A stretch of 64,000 nt of DNA from assembly GCF_900109705.1 (NCBI RefSeq), contig NZ_FOAI01000001.1, forward strand, positions 62,001 to 126,000. Reading direction: 5' to 3'. The notes under the pieces were generated by a model that saw only the letters and a list, made by a program, of their open reading frames with translations, made no database searches and had not been told where the DNA came from. Both the position numbers and the translations under genes were made by a program. The stretch comes from Roseivivax marinus (lineage in GTDB: Bacteria > Pseudomonadota > Alphaproteobacteria > Rhodobacterales > Rhodobacteraceae). Below are positions 28,597 to 37,503 of this stretch, one piece after another. Position 1 is the first letter of the stretch; every line of letters starts with the position of its first letter.

Positions 28597-29748
28597 TCAG
28601 AGCGCGAGGAGCGCCGCCCGGTCCAGGGTGAAACGCGATGCGATCCATGCCTCTTCGAGCGTGGAGAGCCGCCGGCCCAATGCGGCGCCCTCGTAGTCCG
28701 GCATCAGATCGCGTGGACGGACCGGAAACTCCGCCCTGGCGCCTTCGTCGGCGGCGGCGAGATCCGCCGGATCCAGCGGCGCGCCCATGAGCGCGGCGCG
28801 GACGAGCAGCGCATCGCGTGCGGTCTCGGCCCCCAGCCGGTATCCCAGCGCATGGGCGGGCTCACCCTCCCGCGCGCCGGTGTCGATTGCGGCAAGCCGG
28901 CGCGCCTGGGTCTTCGACAGCCTGAGCATCGCGGGATCGACCTGCCCGACCGCCGCGAGGCGGCGCATCGGGGCGGGCGGGACTCCGGCCTCCGCTTCCA
29001 TGTGCACGAGCGGGGCGAGAGGCGTGGCGTCTGCACCGGGCAAAACGGCGCCGAGCGCGCCTGACGCAGCCATGGCCGCCACGGCGGGGGCCGGGTCGGG
29101 GGCGGCCATCAGCTTGACGATCTCCGCGCCGACCCTTTCCCGCGAGAGCCTGGAGAGCCCCTCGAGGTTCGCGGCGATGGCGGCCAACGCCTCGGGGTCG
29201 ATGCCGCCCGCGGGGTCGGCATACCACGCCGAGAACCGGAAGAAGCGCAGGATCCGAAGGTAGTCCTCCCGGATACGGCGGCCGGGATCCTCGATGAAGC
29301 GCAGGCGCCGCGCGTGCAGGTCCGGCAGCCCGCCCAGCGGGTCCACAACCTCTCCGCGCCGGTCGCAGTAAAGCGCGTTCATGGTGAAGTCGCGACGGCG
29401 CGCATCTTCGGTTGCGTCGTCCGAGAAGCGCACGACGGCGTGGCGCCCGTCGGTCTCGACGTCGGCGCGAAATGTCGTGACCTCGTGGCCGGTGTGGTCG
29501 GCCACCACGGTGACGGTGCCGTGGTCGATCCCGGTGGGGATGGCCTTAAGGCCCGCGGCTTCGGCAAGGTCCATCACCCGTTCGGGGCGGGCGTCGGTGG
29601 CGATGTCCACGTCGGTCACCGGCGCGCCGAGCAGCGCGTTGCGCACGCAGCCGCCCACGGCCAACGCCTGATGCCCGCCGTCCTCCAGCATGGCCATCAC
29701 GGTCTGCGGGCCGGGTGCGGTCAGCCAGTCCGCCGCGGTCAGTCGCAC
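28597..29748 (-). CDS. cca: CCA tRNA nucleotidyltransferase
   Basis: A 383-residue class II nucleotidyltransferase of the PolyA polymerase/CCA family that builds or repairs the CCA end of tRNA. The head has AVGGCVRNALLGAPVTDVDI with the DxD metal site, RRRDFTMNALYCDRRGEVVD, then LRFIEDPGRRIREDYLRILR and FFRFSAWYAD. No HD hydrolase domain is evident, as usual for alphaproteobacterial forms. A GTG start at 29748 overlaps the end of the upstream Nudix gene by 10 bases, marking a three-gene operon hslO-Nudix-cca. Confidence 0.93.
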   Translation of the reverse strand: MRLTAADWLTAPGPQTVMAMLEDGGHQALAVGGCVRNALLGAPVTDVDIATDARPERVMDLAEAAGLKAIPTGIDHGTVTVVADHTGHEVTTFRADVETDGRHAVVRFSDDATEDARRRDFTMNALYCDRRGEVVDPLGGLPDLHARRLRFIEDPGRRIREDYLRILRFFRFSAWYADPAGGIDPEALAAIAANLEGLSRLSRERVGAEIVKLMAAPDPAPAVAAMAASGALGAVLPGADATPLAPLVHMEAEAGVPPAPMRRLAAVGQVDPAMLRLSKTQARRLAAIDTGAREGEPAHALGYRLGAETARDALLVRAALMGAPLDPADLAAADEGARAEFPVRPRDLMPDYEGAALGRRLSTLEEAWIASRFTLDRAALLAL

Positions 29749-30374
29749 GCGGCCATCCGATCTGCCAGACCGCGAAGCACGCGCGCGGTGGCGCCCCAGA
29801 TGTAGTAGGGGCCGAACGGCACCGTGTAGTAATGCCGCCGCTGCCCCCGCCAGCGCCTGTACTGAACCGAGAACCGCTTCGGGTCGCAGACATGGTCCAG
29901 CGGCACGGTGAACACCTCGTCGACCTCACCCGCCTCGGGGACCGGGTCGAAGGCGCCGTCGATCCAGCCCACGGCCGGTGACATCTCGAAGCCGGTGACG
30001 GTCTCGTGCGGCGGCAGGTGGCCGAGGATCTCGACGCGGGTGCGGGGCAGGCCGATCTCTTCCTCCGCTTCCCGCAGCGCGGCGTCGGTGGCGTCCGCGT
30101 CCTCGGGTTCCTGCTTGCCCCCCGGAAAGGCGATCTGCCCGGGATGATGGGTAAGGCGCGAAGACCGCTTCGTCAGGATCAGGCGCGGGCCGTCATGACC
30201 GGCGAGAATGGGCACGAGGACACCTGCGGGGCGCAGCACGCGGCCGCCCGGCGGGGGCGCGACGGACGGTGTGAGGTCGAAATCGGTAGACCTCTCCGCG
30301 GGGTGGACCAGCGCCCGCGTCAGCCGCGCGCGCTGGTCCGAGATCGTGGCTGGGGCCGTGTCAGGCGTCGCCAT
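29739..30374 (-). CDS. Nudix hydrolase, CoA pyrophosphatase type
   Basis: A 211-residue NudL-like Nudix hydrolase. The upstream CoA-type segment LTKRSSRLTHHPGQIAFPGG leads into the Nudix box GGKQEPEDADATDAALREAE followed by EEIGL. The pattern LTxRSxxLxxHxGQxxFPGG (UPF0035) is characteristic of enzymes cleaving CoA to phosphopantetheine and 3',5'-ADP. It overlaps hslO upstream by 14 bases and cca downstream by 10, so its expression follows the hslO promoter. Confidence 0.92.
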   Translation of the reverse strand: MATPDTAPATISDQRARLTRALVHPAERSTDFDLTPSVAPPPGGRVLRPAGVLVPILAGHDGPRLILTKRSSRLTHHPGQIAFPGGKQEPEDADATDAALREAEEEIGLPRTRVEILGHLPPHETVTGFEMSPAVGWIDGAFDPVPEAGEVDEVFTVPLDHVCDPKRFSVQYRRWRGQRRHYYTVPFGPYYIWGATARVLRGLADRMAACD

Positions 30375-31359
30375 GCCCCTTCGCCTCCGTTTCGGCCTCG
30401 AAGCCGAGCGTTTTCGGATCGAGCACGTAATGCGCGCCGCAGAACTGGCAATCCGCCGTCACGAGCCCGTCGTCGGTCGTCATCTTCTCGATATCCTTGG
30501 CCGAGTAGATCGACAGCGACTGGCGCACCCGGCCCTCCGAGCAGGTGCAGCCGAAGCGGACCGGCTGCGAGTCGAAGACGCGGGGCCGCTCCTCGTGGAA
30601 CAGTCGGACCAGCAGGTCGGTCGGCGGCAGGCTCGGGCCGATGAGCTCCATCTCCTCGACGGTGTCGAGGTGGAGGTTGGCGCGGTTCCAGTCCTCGCCT
30701 TCCTCGTCGTCGAGAATATCGGTCGCCTCCAGCAGGCCGCCCTCGCCCGAGCCGCCCTCCTGCACGTGAGGCGAAGCCTTGGGCATGTGCTGCAACATCA
30801 TCCCGCCGGCGCGCCAGTGCTCGGTGCCGCCGGCCTCGGTCGAGCGGCCGAACTTGAGCTCGAACCGCGTCGGCAGCTGTTCGGACTGGGCAAAATAGGT
30901 CTGCGCGGCATCCGACAGCGTCTCGTGCACGAGAGGGCTGATGCCCTGGTAGGGCGTGGTGCCCTTGCCCTGGTCGATCAGCACGGCGAAATAGCCTTCG
31001 CCGACGTTGTCCATCGGCCGCTGCACCACCCGGTCGCGGTCGAAGCTCGCGTAGGCCCGGATGCGCGCGGGCTCGCCCTCGGCCTCGGGGGCATAGAAGT
31101 CGGTGGCGATCATCCGGACCGGGCCCTTCGACTGCACTTGGAGCGACAGCTTCCAGCGCAGCTTCATGGTCTGGCCGATCAGCGCGGTGAGCAGCGCCAT
31201 CTCGGCCACGAGGGCCTCGACCGGGGCGGGATAGTCGTGTTGTTTCAGTATGCCGTCCAGGACGCCGTCGAGCCGCGCCACCCGGCCGCGGATGTCCGAG
31301 CGGTCGAGCTGAAAGGGCAGGACGGTGTCGTCCCAGGCGAGCTTGGTGCCGAGAGTCAT
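30361..31359 (-). CDS. hslO: Redox-regulated chaperone Hsp33
   Basis: A 332-residue holdase chaperone switched on by oxidation. The C-terminal zinc site has the usual Cys-X-Cys and Cys-X-X-Cys pairs: FGCTCSEGRV and ADCQFCGAHYVLDP. The N-terminal domain shows DRSDIRGRVARL, TALIGQTMKLRWKLSLQ and DRDRVVQRPMDNVGEGYF. It is longer than the E. coli protein because of an acidic insertion (roughly LLEATDILDDEEGEDWNRAN). GAAGGAAA precedes the ATG. A sigma-32-like promoter lies upstream, matching its heat-shock role. Confidence 0.95.
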   Translation of the reverse strand: MTLGTKLAWDDTVLPFQLDRSDIRGRVARLDGVLDGILKQHDYPAPVEALVAEMALLTALIGQTMKLRWKLSLQVQSKGPVRMIATDFYAPEAEGEPARIRAYASFDRDRVVQRPMDNVGEGYFAVLIDQGKGTTPYQGISPLVHETLSDAAQTYFAQSEQLPTRFELKFGRSTEAGGTEHWRAGGMMLQHMPKASPHVQEGGSGEGGLLEATDILDDEEGEDWNRANLHLDTVEEMELIGPSLPPTDLLVRLFHEERPRVFDSQPVRFGCTCSEGRVRQSLSIYSAKDIEKMTTDDGLVTADCQFCGAHYVLDPKTLGFEAETEAKGHGDA

Positions 31360-31397
31360 GGGGTTTCCTTCGGGGCCGGCGGTTGGCATATCGCTGC

Positions 31398-31426
31398 CAT
31401 ATATGCAGAACAGGCAGGCGTCCAAG
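31398..31426 (-). promoter_or_regulatory. Putative sigma-32 (RpoH) promoter of hslO
   Basis: On the reverse strand CTTGGAC (31420-31426), 13 bases, then GCATATATG (31398-31406), 39 bases before the hslO ATG. Spacer length and -35 match the hslV promoter in this window. Confidence 0.5.
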
Positions 31427-31440
31427 GGGGCCGTTTCCCG

Positions 31441-31881
31441 ATGATCCGACGTTTCGGACCGCCGCCCGAGGCCGGGCGCCACTACACGTTGCGCCCCGGC
31501 GCCTACGCGATCCTTCCGCGCGACGGCGACCTGCTGGTGACCCGGCAGGCGGATCCGGGACCTGAATACCAGCTGCCCGGTGGCGGAGTGGATGCGGGCG
31601 AAGGCCCCATCGCCGCACTGCACCGCGAGGTCTTCGAAGAGACCGGATGGCGCATCGCGCGGCCACGTCGGGTGGGGACGTTCCGCCGCTTCGTCTACAT
31701 GCCGGAATACGATCTCAGGGCCGAGAAGCTGTGCATGATCTATGTCGCGCGTCCGGTGCTGCAGCTCGGCCCGCCAAGCGAGGCGGGGCATACCGCGATC
31801 TGGATGCCGCCCGAGGTCGCCGCCGATGCGCTGGGCAATTCCGGGGACCGCGACGCGGTGCGCCGCCTTCTGCGCGCCTGA
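31441..31881 (+). CDS. Nudix hydrolase
   Basis: A 146-residue Nudix protein, divergent from hslO. The Nudix box GGVDAGEGPIAALHREVFEE (then TGW) is complete (GX5EX7REVFEETGW) at about residues 46-68. The N-terminus MIRRFGPPPEAGRHYTLRPG resembles RppH-like or ADP-ribose-type small Nudix proteins found widely in Rhodobacterales. The substrate is not predictable. The ATG at 31441 is 81 bp from the hslO start. Confidence 0.88.
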   Translation: MIRRFGPPPEAGRHYTLRPGAYAILPRDGDLLVTRQADPGPEYQLPGGGVDAGEGPIAALHREVFEETGWRIARPRRVGTFRRFVYMPEYDLRAEKLCMIYVARPVLQLGPPSEAGHTAIWMPPEVAADALGNSGDRDAVRRLLRA

Positions 31882-31886
31882 GTATT

Positions 31887-33176
31887 TCACCCGTCATCCG
31901 GGTAGCACCGGTATTCCAGCAGGGCGGCCGACACGTCGTCGTCCGGCCGCGCACCGTTCGGCAAGCTGCCGGTCAGGTGCCAGAACATCTCGTCCAGAAA
32001 CTCGGTTCCGCGACTGTCCCGGCAGGCGATGGCCATGTCGCGAAGTCCGTCCTCTCCCAACATCCGGCCGCTTTTATCGGTCGCCTCCGTGAAGCCGTCC
32101 GAGTAGATCAGCAGCCGGTCGCCCGCGTTCAGCGTCAGGTCCTGACGGTCGTGGCGGACTCCTTCGACAAGTCCTACGGGCACGCCGCCCCCGCCGACGA
32201 ACTGAGGTTCCCCGTTCGCGCGGATCAACAGCGGCGCGGGATGGCCCGCCTGCACCAGCCGAACCTGTCCGCTGTCGAGGTCCGCGGCGGCGTAGAGCAG
32301 GGTCAGGTACTCGTCCACGCCCGGATCGGCCAGCAACCGCTCGTTGAGGCCGCGTGCGACGTCCTCGACATCGCGCAGGGCGTAGACACTTCCGCTGCAC
32401 GGCACGAGCGCGATGTTCTGCTCGGGGTAGCGGGGGCTGAAGTATCCCGCCACCCGCGCGGTTACCATCGCCGACGTGATCCCGTGCCCCGATACATCGA
32501 GGCCGTAGAGGCCGACATGCCCCGTGCCGGGGCTGAACATTCCGACGAGGTCGCCCCCGATATGGCCGCAGGGCTTCATGAGCAGGCTGACCTGCGAGGT
32601 GCCGAAGCGGCGCACCCGGTCCGGCACGAGCGCTTGCTGGATCAGGCGGGCCTGCTGAAGATCGCGGTCGATCTCGGCGTGGACTTCCTGCAGGGCAGCG
32701 AGCGTTTCCGAGATCATCCGGTTCTTGGCGCTGAGTTCGCGCTGCATGGAGACGATCCGCACACCCGCGTTGATGCGAGCGCGCAGTTCCTCGGGGTTCA
32801 CCGGCTTCGACACGAAATCGTCGGCGCCTGCGTCGAGACCGGCGGCGACGGCCGAGGTCTCCGATTTCGAGGTAAGAAGGATGAAGTAGGCATAGCCCGG
32901 CTGTCCCCGGGCGTGAAAGGCGCGGCAAAGGTCTGGGCCGGTCATCCCCGGCATCACCCAGTCCGAGAGGACGATGTCGGGCGGCTGTGCCTCGATCAGT
33001 GCGAGCGCCTCCGACGCGTCCGCGGCTTGCATCACGTCATAGCCCCACCGCCCGAGCAGCCGCGCCAGCATCGCACGATGGCCCGCGCTGTCGTCCACCA
33101 CCATCACCCGCGATACGTCGCCCGGCACCGGCGGAGCGGCCACCTTCGCCGCGTGTTCGCGTTCCATCGCCGTCAT
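31887..33176 (-). CDS. Response regulator with SpoIIE/PP2C-type phosphatase output
   Basis: A 429-residue two-domain protein. The receiver domain (about 22-140) has acidic pair Asp28/Asp29, phosphoacceptor Asp72 in VLSDWVMPG, and Lys in DDFVSKPVNPEE. After a coiled-coil linker (AKNRMISETLAALQEVHAEI) comes a PP2C/SpoIIE phosphatase with GDLVGMF, LYGLDVSGHGITSAM and IYSDGFTEA. Such RsbU-like proteins dephosphorylate anti-anti-sigma factors in stress or motility switches. ATG 33176 has CAGG upstream; a GTG at 33230 lacks a ribosome site. It faces an HPt gene across a palindrome-bearing promoter region. Confidence 0.9.
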   Translation of the reverse strand: MTAMEREHAAKVAAPPVPGDVSRVMVVDDSAGHRAMLARLLGRWGYDVMQAADASEALALIEAQPPDIVLSDWVMPGMTGPDLCRAFHARGQPGYAYFILLTSKSETSAVAAGLDAGADDFVSKPVNPEELRARINAGVRIVSMQRELSAKNRMISETLAALQEVHAEIDRDLQQARLIQQALVPDRVRRFGTSQVSLLMKPCGHIGGDLVGMFSPGTGHVGLYGLDVSGHGITSAMVTARVAGYFSPRYPEQNIALVPCSGSVYALRDVEDVARGLNERLLADPGVDEYLTLLYAAADLDSGQVRLVQAGHPAPLLIRANGEPQFVGGGGVPVGLVEGVRHDRQDLTLNAGDRLLIYSDGFTEATDKSGRMLGEDGLRDMAIACRDSRGTEFLDEMFWHLTGSLPNGARPDDDVSAALLEYRCYPDDG

Positions 33177-33255
33177 GTGGTTTGCCTGCGTCTCGATCCC
33201 GGACCGCGCCTGGGAACGCGGATGCCTCACGCTAGTGCCGGGACATTAATTCCGT

Positions 33256-33272
33256 CTGAAGAACGTCTTCAG
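33256..33272. promoter_or_regulatory. Perfect 7-bp inverted repeat between phosphatase and HPt genes
   Basis: CTGAAGA-ACG-TCTTCAG lies in the divergent region, 80 bp upstream of the phosphatase start and 61 bp upstream of the HPt start. It could be an operator. A weak CtrA-like pattern (TTAA-N7-TGAA, 33246-33260) overlaps its left part. Confidence 0.4.
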
Positions 33273-33333
33273 GAAATCTTAGGATCGCGTGCGCATGATG
33301 CACCGAGCGGGAAGGCAGGACGCGAGCGGGCGG

Positions 33334-33657
33334 ATGATAGACTGGGATCAGGTCACGCAATTGCGGGCGGAAATCGGCGCGGACGAGTTCGAGGAGGTTG
33401 CGTCGCTGTTCCTGCAAGAAGTGGCGACTGCTCTCGATGCGCTCGATCCAGCCGCGCCGGGTCTGGCCGAGGACCTGCATTTTCTGAAGGGGGCGGCGCT
33501 GAACCTCGGGCTTGCGTACTTCGCTGCGCTGTGTGCGGCGGGCGAAAAGCAGGCTGCGAAGGGCGAACGCCCCGTGGGACTCGATTGTCTTGGCGCTGTG
33601 TTCCGCGACTCGCGCGCCGCCTTGCGCGTGGGGCTGAAAGCCCGTTTCGCGGCATGA
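33334..33657 (+). CDS. Histidine phosphotransfer (HPt) domain protein
   Basis: A 107-residue stand-alone HPt protein. The phosphorylatable His49 lies in DLHFLKGAALNLGL (motif HxxKGxxxxxG), within a four-helix bundle. The start MIDWDQVTQLRAEIGADEF is the typical N-terminus; an upstream ATG at 33289 adds unconserved residues. It is divergent from the receiver-phosphatase gene, so it may pass phosphate to that receiver. No kinase is nearby, which means the donor must be elsewhere. Confidence 0.88.
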   Translation: MIDWDQVTQLRAEIGADEFEEVASLFLQEVATALDALDPAAPGLAEDLHFLKGAALNLGLAYFAALCAAGEKQAAKGERPVGLDCLGAVFRDSRAALRVGLKARFAA

Positions 33658-33700
33658 CGGAGCCGGAACGCAGCCTCCGATGGAGCGCAAGGCAGGCCGG

Positions 33701-34924
33701 TCAGATCAGGAACTGGGCCAGAGTCTCGTCGGTGGTGATGTCCTGGTACACGAAGCCGCGGGCGTCGAGCTTGGCGAACAACACCTCGAAATTGCGTGCG
33801 TTCGACGTCTCGATCCCGATCAGGACGGACCCGAAGTTGCGCGCCGACTTCTTGAGGTACTCGAACCGTGCCACGTCGTCTTCGGGGCCAAGGATCTCGA
33901 GGAAATCGCGCAGCGCGCCCGGGCGCTGCGGCAAACGGAGGATGAAGTACTTCTTCACGCCGGAGAACCGCTGCGCGCGCTCCTTCACTTCCGGCAGACG
34001 TTCGAAATCGAAATTACCGCCCGAGGTGATGCACACCACGGTGCGCCTGCGGATCGACTGGCCGAGGTCCTTCAGCGCGTCGATCGACAGCGCGCCAGCG
34101 GGCTCCAGCACGATTCCCTCGACGTTCAGCATGTCAAGGATCGTGGTACAGAGCCGGTCCTCGGGCACGGTCAACGTATTCGCTAGCCCGACGTCGCGCA
34201 GCCGGGCAAAGGTTGCCTCTCCGATCCGGCCCACCGCCGCACCGTCCGCGAAGGTGTCCACCCTCGGCAGGGCCACGGGCTCGCCCGCCAACAGCGCGGC
34301 ACGCAGGCAGGCGCCGCCCGAAGGTTCGACCAAGGTGTACGCGATCTCGGGCCCGAAATAGCTCAGGACGCCCGCCGACAGTCCGCCGCCGCCCACCGGC
34401 ACGACGATGTGGTCGGGGCGACCCAGCACCTCGTCGATCTCGGCCGCGACGCTGGCCTGCCCCTCGATCACGTCCTCGTCGTCGAAGGGCGGCAGGAACA
34501 CGCCCCCGGCCTCGCTGCAGAAGGCCTGCGCGGCCTTCAGGCAGTCGTCGAAATAGTCGCCGACCATGCGGATCTCGATCGAATCTCCACCGAACATCCG
34601 GGTCTTCTGGATTTTCTGCTGAGGCGTGGTCACGGGCATGAAGATCACGCCGCGCGTGCCGAAATGACGGCACATGAAGGCCACGCCCTGCGCGTGGTTG
34701 CCCGCCGAAGCGCACACGAACAGCTCGGTTCCGGGCTTCTTGCGCATGGCGTTGAACGCGCCGCGCATCTTGTACGATCGCACGGGCGCCAGATCCTCGC
34801 GCTTGAGCCAGATGTCGGCGCCGTAGAGGTCCGACAGGTGCTGGTTCTTCGCAAGCGGCGTGGCCGGGAACACATCGCGCATCGCCGCCGCGGCGGCGCG
34901 GGCCCGTTCGGGAAAGTCTGTCAT
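33701..34924 (-). CDS. ilvA: Threonine dehydratase (threonine ammonia-lyase), biosynthetic
   Basis: A 407-residue PLP enzyme converting threonine to 2-oxobutanoate, the first committed step of isoleucine synthesis. PLP lysine is Lys52 in [22 protein letters not shown] and the phosphate loop [10 protein letters not shown] follow. A single C-terminal ACT-like regulatory domain ([20 protein letters not shown]) is present, so it is the short-regulatory form, and isoleucine feedback is plausible. It is divergent from argG with 88 bp between starts. Confidence 0.95.
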   Translation of the reverse strand: MTDFPERARAAAAAMRDVFPATPLAKNQHLSDLYGADIWLKREDLAPVRSYKMRGAFNAMRKKPGTELFVCASAGNHAQGVAFMCRHFGTRGVIFMPVTTPQQKIQKTRMFGGDSIEIRMVGDYFDDCLKAAQAFCSEAGGVFLPPFDDEDVIEGQASVAAEIDEVLGRPDHIVVPVGGGGLSAGVLSYFGPEIAYTLVEPSGGACLRAALLAGEPVALPRVDTFADGAAVGRIGEATFARLRDVGLANTLTVPEDRLCTTILDMLNVEGIVLEPAGALSIDALKDLGQSIRRRTVVCITSGGNFDFERLPEVKERAQRFSGVKKYFILRLPQRPGALRDFLEILGPEDDVARFEYLKKSARNFGSVLIGIETSNARNFEVLFAKLDARGFVYQDITTDETLAQFLI

Positions 34925-35012
34925 GGCTCCGCTCTGCCCCGTTCCGCCCGCCTTGGCAAGCGCCCGAAAAGCGGCTAAGCGGCCCGCCAGCATTTGCAAG
35001 GAGCCCCGCCTC

Positions 35013-36245
35013 ATGCCCGCATCCGCGCCGAAGAAGGTCGTGCTCGCCTATTCCGGCGGCCTCGACACGTCGATCATCCTCAAGTGGCTGCAGACCGAGT
35101 ACGGCTGCGAGGTGGTGACCTTCACCGCCGATCTCGGCCAGGGCGAGGAGCTCGAGCCGGCGCGCAAGAAGGCCGAGATGCTGGGCATCGCGCCCGAGAA
35201 CATCTTCATCGAGGACGTGCGCGAGGAATTCGTGCGTGACTTCGTGTTCCCGATGTTCCGCGCCAACGCGGTCTATGAGGGGCTCTACCTGCTGGGCACG
35301 TCGATTGCGCGCCCGCTGATCTCCAAGCGGCTGGTCGAGATCGCCCACGAGACCGGCGCCGACGCCGTGGCGCACGGTGCGACCGGCAAGGGCAACGACC
35401 AGGTGCGGTTCGAACTCGCGGCCTACGCGCTCGACCCCGACATCAAGGTGATCGCGCCCTGGCGCGAGTGGGACCTGACCTCGCGCACCAAGCTGCTCGC
35501 CTTCGCCGAGGAGAACCAGATCCCGATCGCCAAGGACAAGCGCGGCGAGGCGCCGTTCTCGGTCGATGCGAACCTTCTGCACACCTCGTCCGAGGGCAAG
35601 GTGCTCGAGGATCCCGCCGAGGAGGCGCCGGACTACGTCTACCAGCGTACCGTCCACCCCGAGGACGCGCCCGACACGCCGGAATTCATCGAGGTCACCT
35701 TCGAGCAGGGCGATGCGGTCGCCATCAACGGCGAGGCGATGAGCCCGGCGTCGATCCTGACGCAGCTCAACGAATATGGTCGCCGTCACGGGATCGGCCG
35801 GCTCGACCTCGTCGAGGGGCGTTTCGTCGGCATGAAGTCCCGCGGTATCTACGAGACGCCCGGCGGCACGATCCTGCTCGAGGCGCATCGCGGGATCGAG
35901 CAGATCACGCTCGATCGCGGCGCGGCGCATCTCAAGGACGAGATCATGCCGAAATACGCCGAGCTCATCTACAACGGCTTCTGGTTCTCGCCCGAGCGCG
36001 AGATGCTGCAGGCGCTGATCGACCGCAGCCAGGCCCATGTCACCGGCACCGTGCGGCTGAAGCTCTACAAGGGGCTCGCGCGGACCGTCGGCCGCTGGTC
36101 CGAGCATTCGCTCTATTCCGAGGCGCACGTCACGTTCGAGGACGACGCCGGCGCCTACGATCAGAAGGACGCGGCAGGCTTCATCCAGCTCAACGCGCTT
36201 CGGCTCAAGCTGCTGGCAGCCCGCGACCGGCGCCTCGAGGGCTGA
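35013..36245 (+). CDS. argG: Argininosuccinate synthase
   Basis: A 410-residue enzyme that joins citrulline and aspartate with ATP in arginine synthesis. The N-type ATP pyrophosphatase P-loop AYSGGLDTS is at 12-20. Other signatures are [13 protein letters not shown] and [26 protein letters not shown] lies upstream of the ATG. Length matches the family. A 76-bp gap follows before the SCP2 gene. Confidence 0.98.
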   Translation: MPASAPKKVVLAYSGGLDTSIILKWLQTEYGCEVVTFTADLGQGEELEPARKKAEMLGIAPENIFIEDVREEFVRDFVFPMFRANAVYEGLYLLGTSIARPLISKRLVEIAHETGADAVAHGATGKGNDQVRFELAAYALDPDIKVIAPWREWDLTSRTKLLAFAEENQIPIAKDKRGEAPFSVDANLLHTSSEGKVLEDPAEEAPDYVYQRTVHPEDAPDTPEFIEVTFEQGDAVAINGEAMSPASILTQLNEYGRRHGIGRLDLVEGRFVGMKSRGIYETPGGTILLEAHRGIEQITLDRGAAHLKDEIMPKYAELIYNGFWFSPEREMLQALIDRSQAHVTGTVRLKLYKGLARTVGRWSEHSLYSEAHVTFEDDAGAYDQKDAAGFIQLNALRLKLLAARDRRLEG

Positions 36246-36321
36246 GGCCGCAGCGTCGCGCTTGCCCCGGTCGGTGCCCCGCGTCACGACTGACGATGGC
36301 ACCGGGCCGGGGAGAGGGCGC

Positions 36322-36606
36322 ATGACGCTTCAGGATATTGCAGACAAGTTCCAGCGCGGTCTCGACCGCAAGCCGCTGTCGGACAGCATCAAGTTCGACT
36401 GCGGCGATGACGGCGCGATCACGCTCGACGGCGATCGGGCGGCGGTGGCGGACGCGCCCGCGGACTGCACGATCCGCATCTCGCGCGAGAATCTGGACCG
36501 GCTCATCCACGGCAAACTCAACCCCATGACGGCCTTCGCCACGGGCAAGATCAAAGTGTCGGGCGACATGAGCGTGGCCATGAAACTGGCGCAGCTGCTG
36601 CGCTAG
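36322..36606 (+). CDS. SCP2 sterol-binding domain protein
   Basis: A 94-residue single-domain SCP2-like protein: MTLQDIADKFQRGLDRKPLS, DCTIRISRENLDRLIHGKLN and PMTAFATGKIKVSGDMSVAM, which is the canonical C-terminal SCP2 segment. These small proteins bind lipids or acyl chains in the cytoplasm; function in alphaproteobacteria is undefined. GGAGAGGG precedes the ATG at 36322. Same direction as argG and possibly co-transcribed. Confidence 0.88.
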   Translation: MTLQDIADKFQRGLDRKPLSDSIKFDCGDDGAITLDGDRAAVADAPADCTIRISRENLDRLIHGKLNPMTAFATGKIKVSGDMSVAMKLAQLLR

Positions 36607-36772
36607 GCGGTTTTGCGGAAGGTCATGGGTGCGGCCCGACGCCGAAGCGCCGGGCCGTATGCCGGATTGGCCCTCAAGGGGGGCGCCTGGACCGCACCGG
36701 CAACGGGCCGTGACAGACCCGATATACAGCAACCACGGCGGCCCGCGCTGATTGGTTTCAGCACGAACGAAA

Positions 36773-36790
36773 AAAGTTCGAAAAACTTTT
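36773..36790 (-). terminator. AT-rich hairpin at the sulfotransferase stop
   Basis: On the reverse strand AAAAGTT-TTTC-GAACTTTT followed by TTC starts at the stop codon. It is weak in GC but has a T-tract, so it could end the leftward pair. Confidence 0.45.
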
Positions 36791-37503
36791 CAGATTTTTC
36801 GCGCGGCTAGGCGTCGATAGGCAGGCATCGCGGCCTCGGCCAGCTCCGCTGCTGCACCGTCGAGCTGCGGCAGGGGCCCCTCGGCCCCGGCGAACCCGGT
36901 CGAGCGGTGCACGGCGCCGTACCAGTGCGCGGCCCAGACCCCGTCCGCCGCGTGGCCGCCGGCTGGCCACGACAGCATTGCGGGGTCCAAACCGAGGCCG
37001 ATGGCGGTGCAAAGGCGGCGCAGCATCTCCTCGGGCGCGGCGCGGATATCGTGGCTGTCGATCACCACGGGGGGCCGGCCGGCGGCATCGAGCTGCTCGA
37101 GCAATTCGGCCTGTTGCACGAAGCCGATCTCGTCCAGCGCCGGGTTCTCGTACTTCGCGGCAAAACTCGCGACGACGCGTGCGGGGTGGCGGATCAGGAT
37201 CACATTGGTGCAGTCGGCGATCCAGTCGCGACGGATACCGGGGATCATGTGCTGGGCCATGTGCTTGTGGTACGCATGTGCCCGCCCGCCCGGGATCGGG
37301 CCGGTGAGATCGGCGATCACCGCTTCGGGATCCTCGGGCTGGGACGCGCGGATCGCGTCGCCCATCGGGTGGCTGCGCCCGGTCATGGCGAGGTAGGCGG
37401 CGTAGAAGGGCTCGTCCACGGCATGGACGTCCGACCGGTTGCCGAAGGCATACATCATGGCCGTCGAGAGGTTCCGCGGGCCCGACCAGACGGCGATCTT
37501 CAT
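36790..37503 (-). CDS. Sulfotransferase-family protein
   Basis: A 237-residue P-loop sulfotransferase-like protein. The N-terminus KIAVWSGPRNLSTAMMYAF carries the phosphosulfate-binding loop (SGPRNLS), and ILIRHPARVVASFAAKYENP is the 3'-phosphate-binding segment (RxPxxxxxS type). The protein is short for the family and its acceptor is unknown. Its start overlaps the stop of the aminotransferase gene (ATGA), so both are probably made together. Confidence 0.8.
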   Translation of the reverse strand: MKIAVWSGPRNLSTAMMYAFGNRSDVHAVDEPFYAAYLAMTGRSHPMGDAIRASQPEDPEAVIADLTGPIPGGRAHAYHKHMAQHMIPGIRRDWIADCTNVILIRHPARVVASFAAKYENPALDEIGFVQQAELLEQLDAAGRPPVVIDSHDIRAAPEEMLRRLCTAIGLGLDPAMLSWPAGGHAADGVWAAHWYGAVHRSTGFAGAEGPLPQLDGAAAELAEAAMPAYRRLAARKI

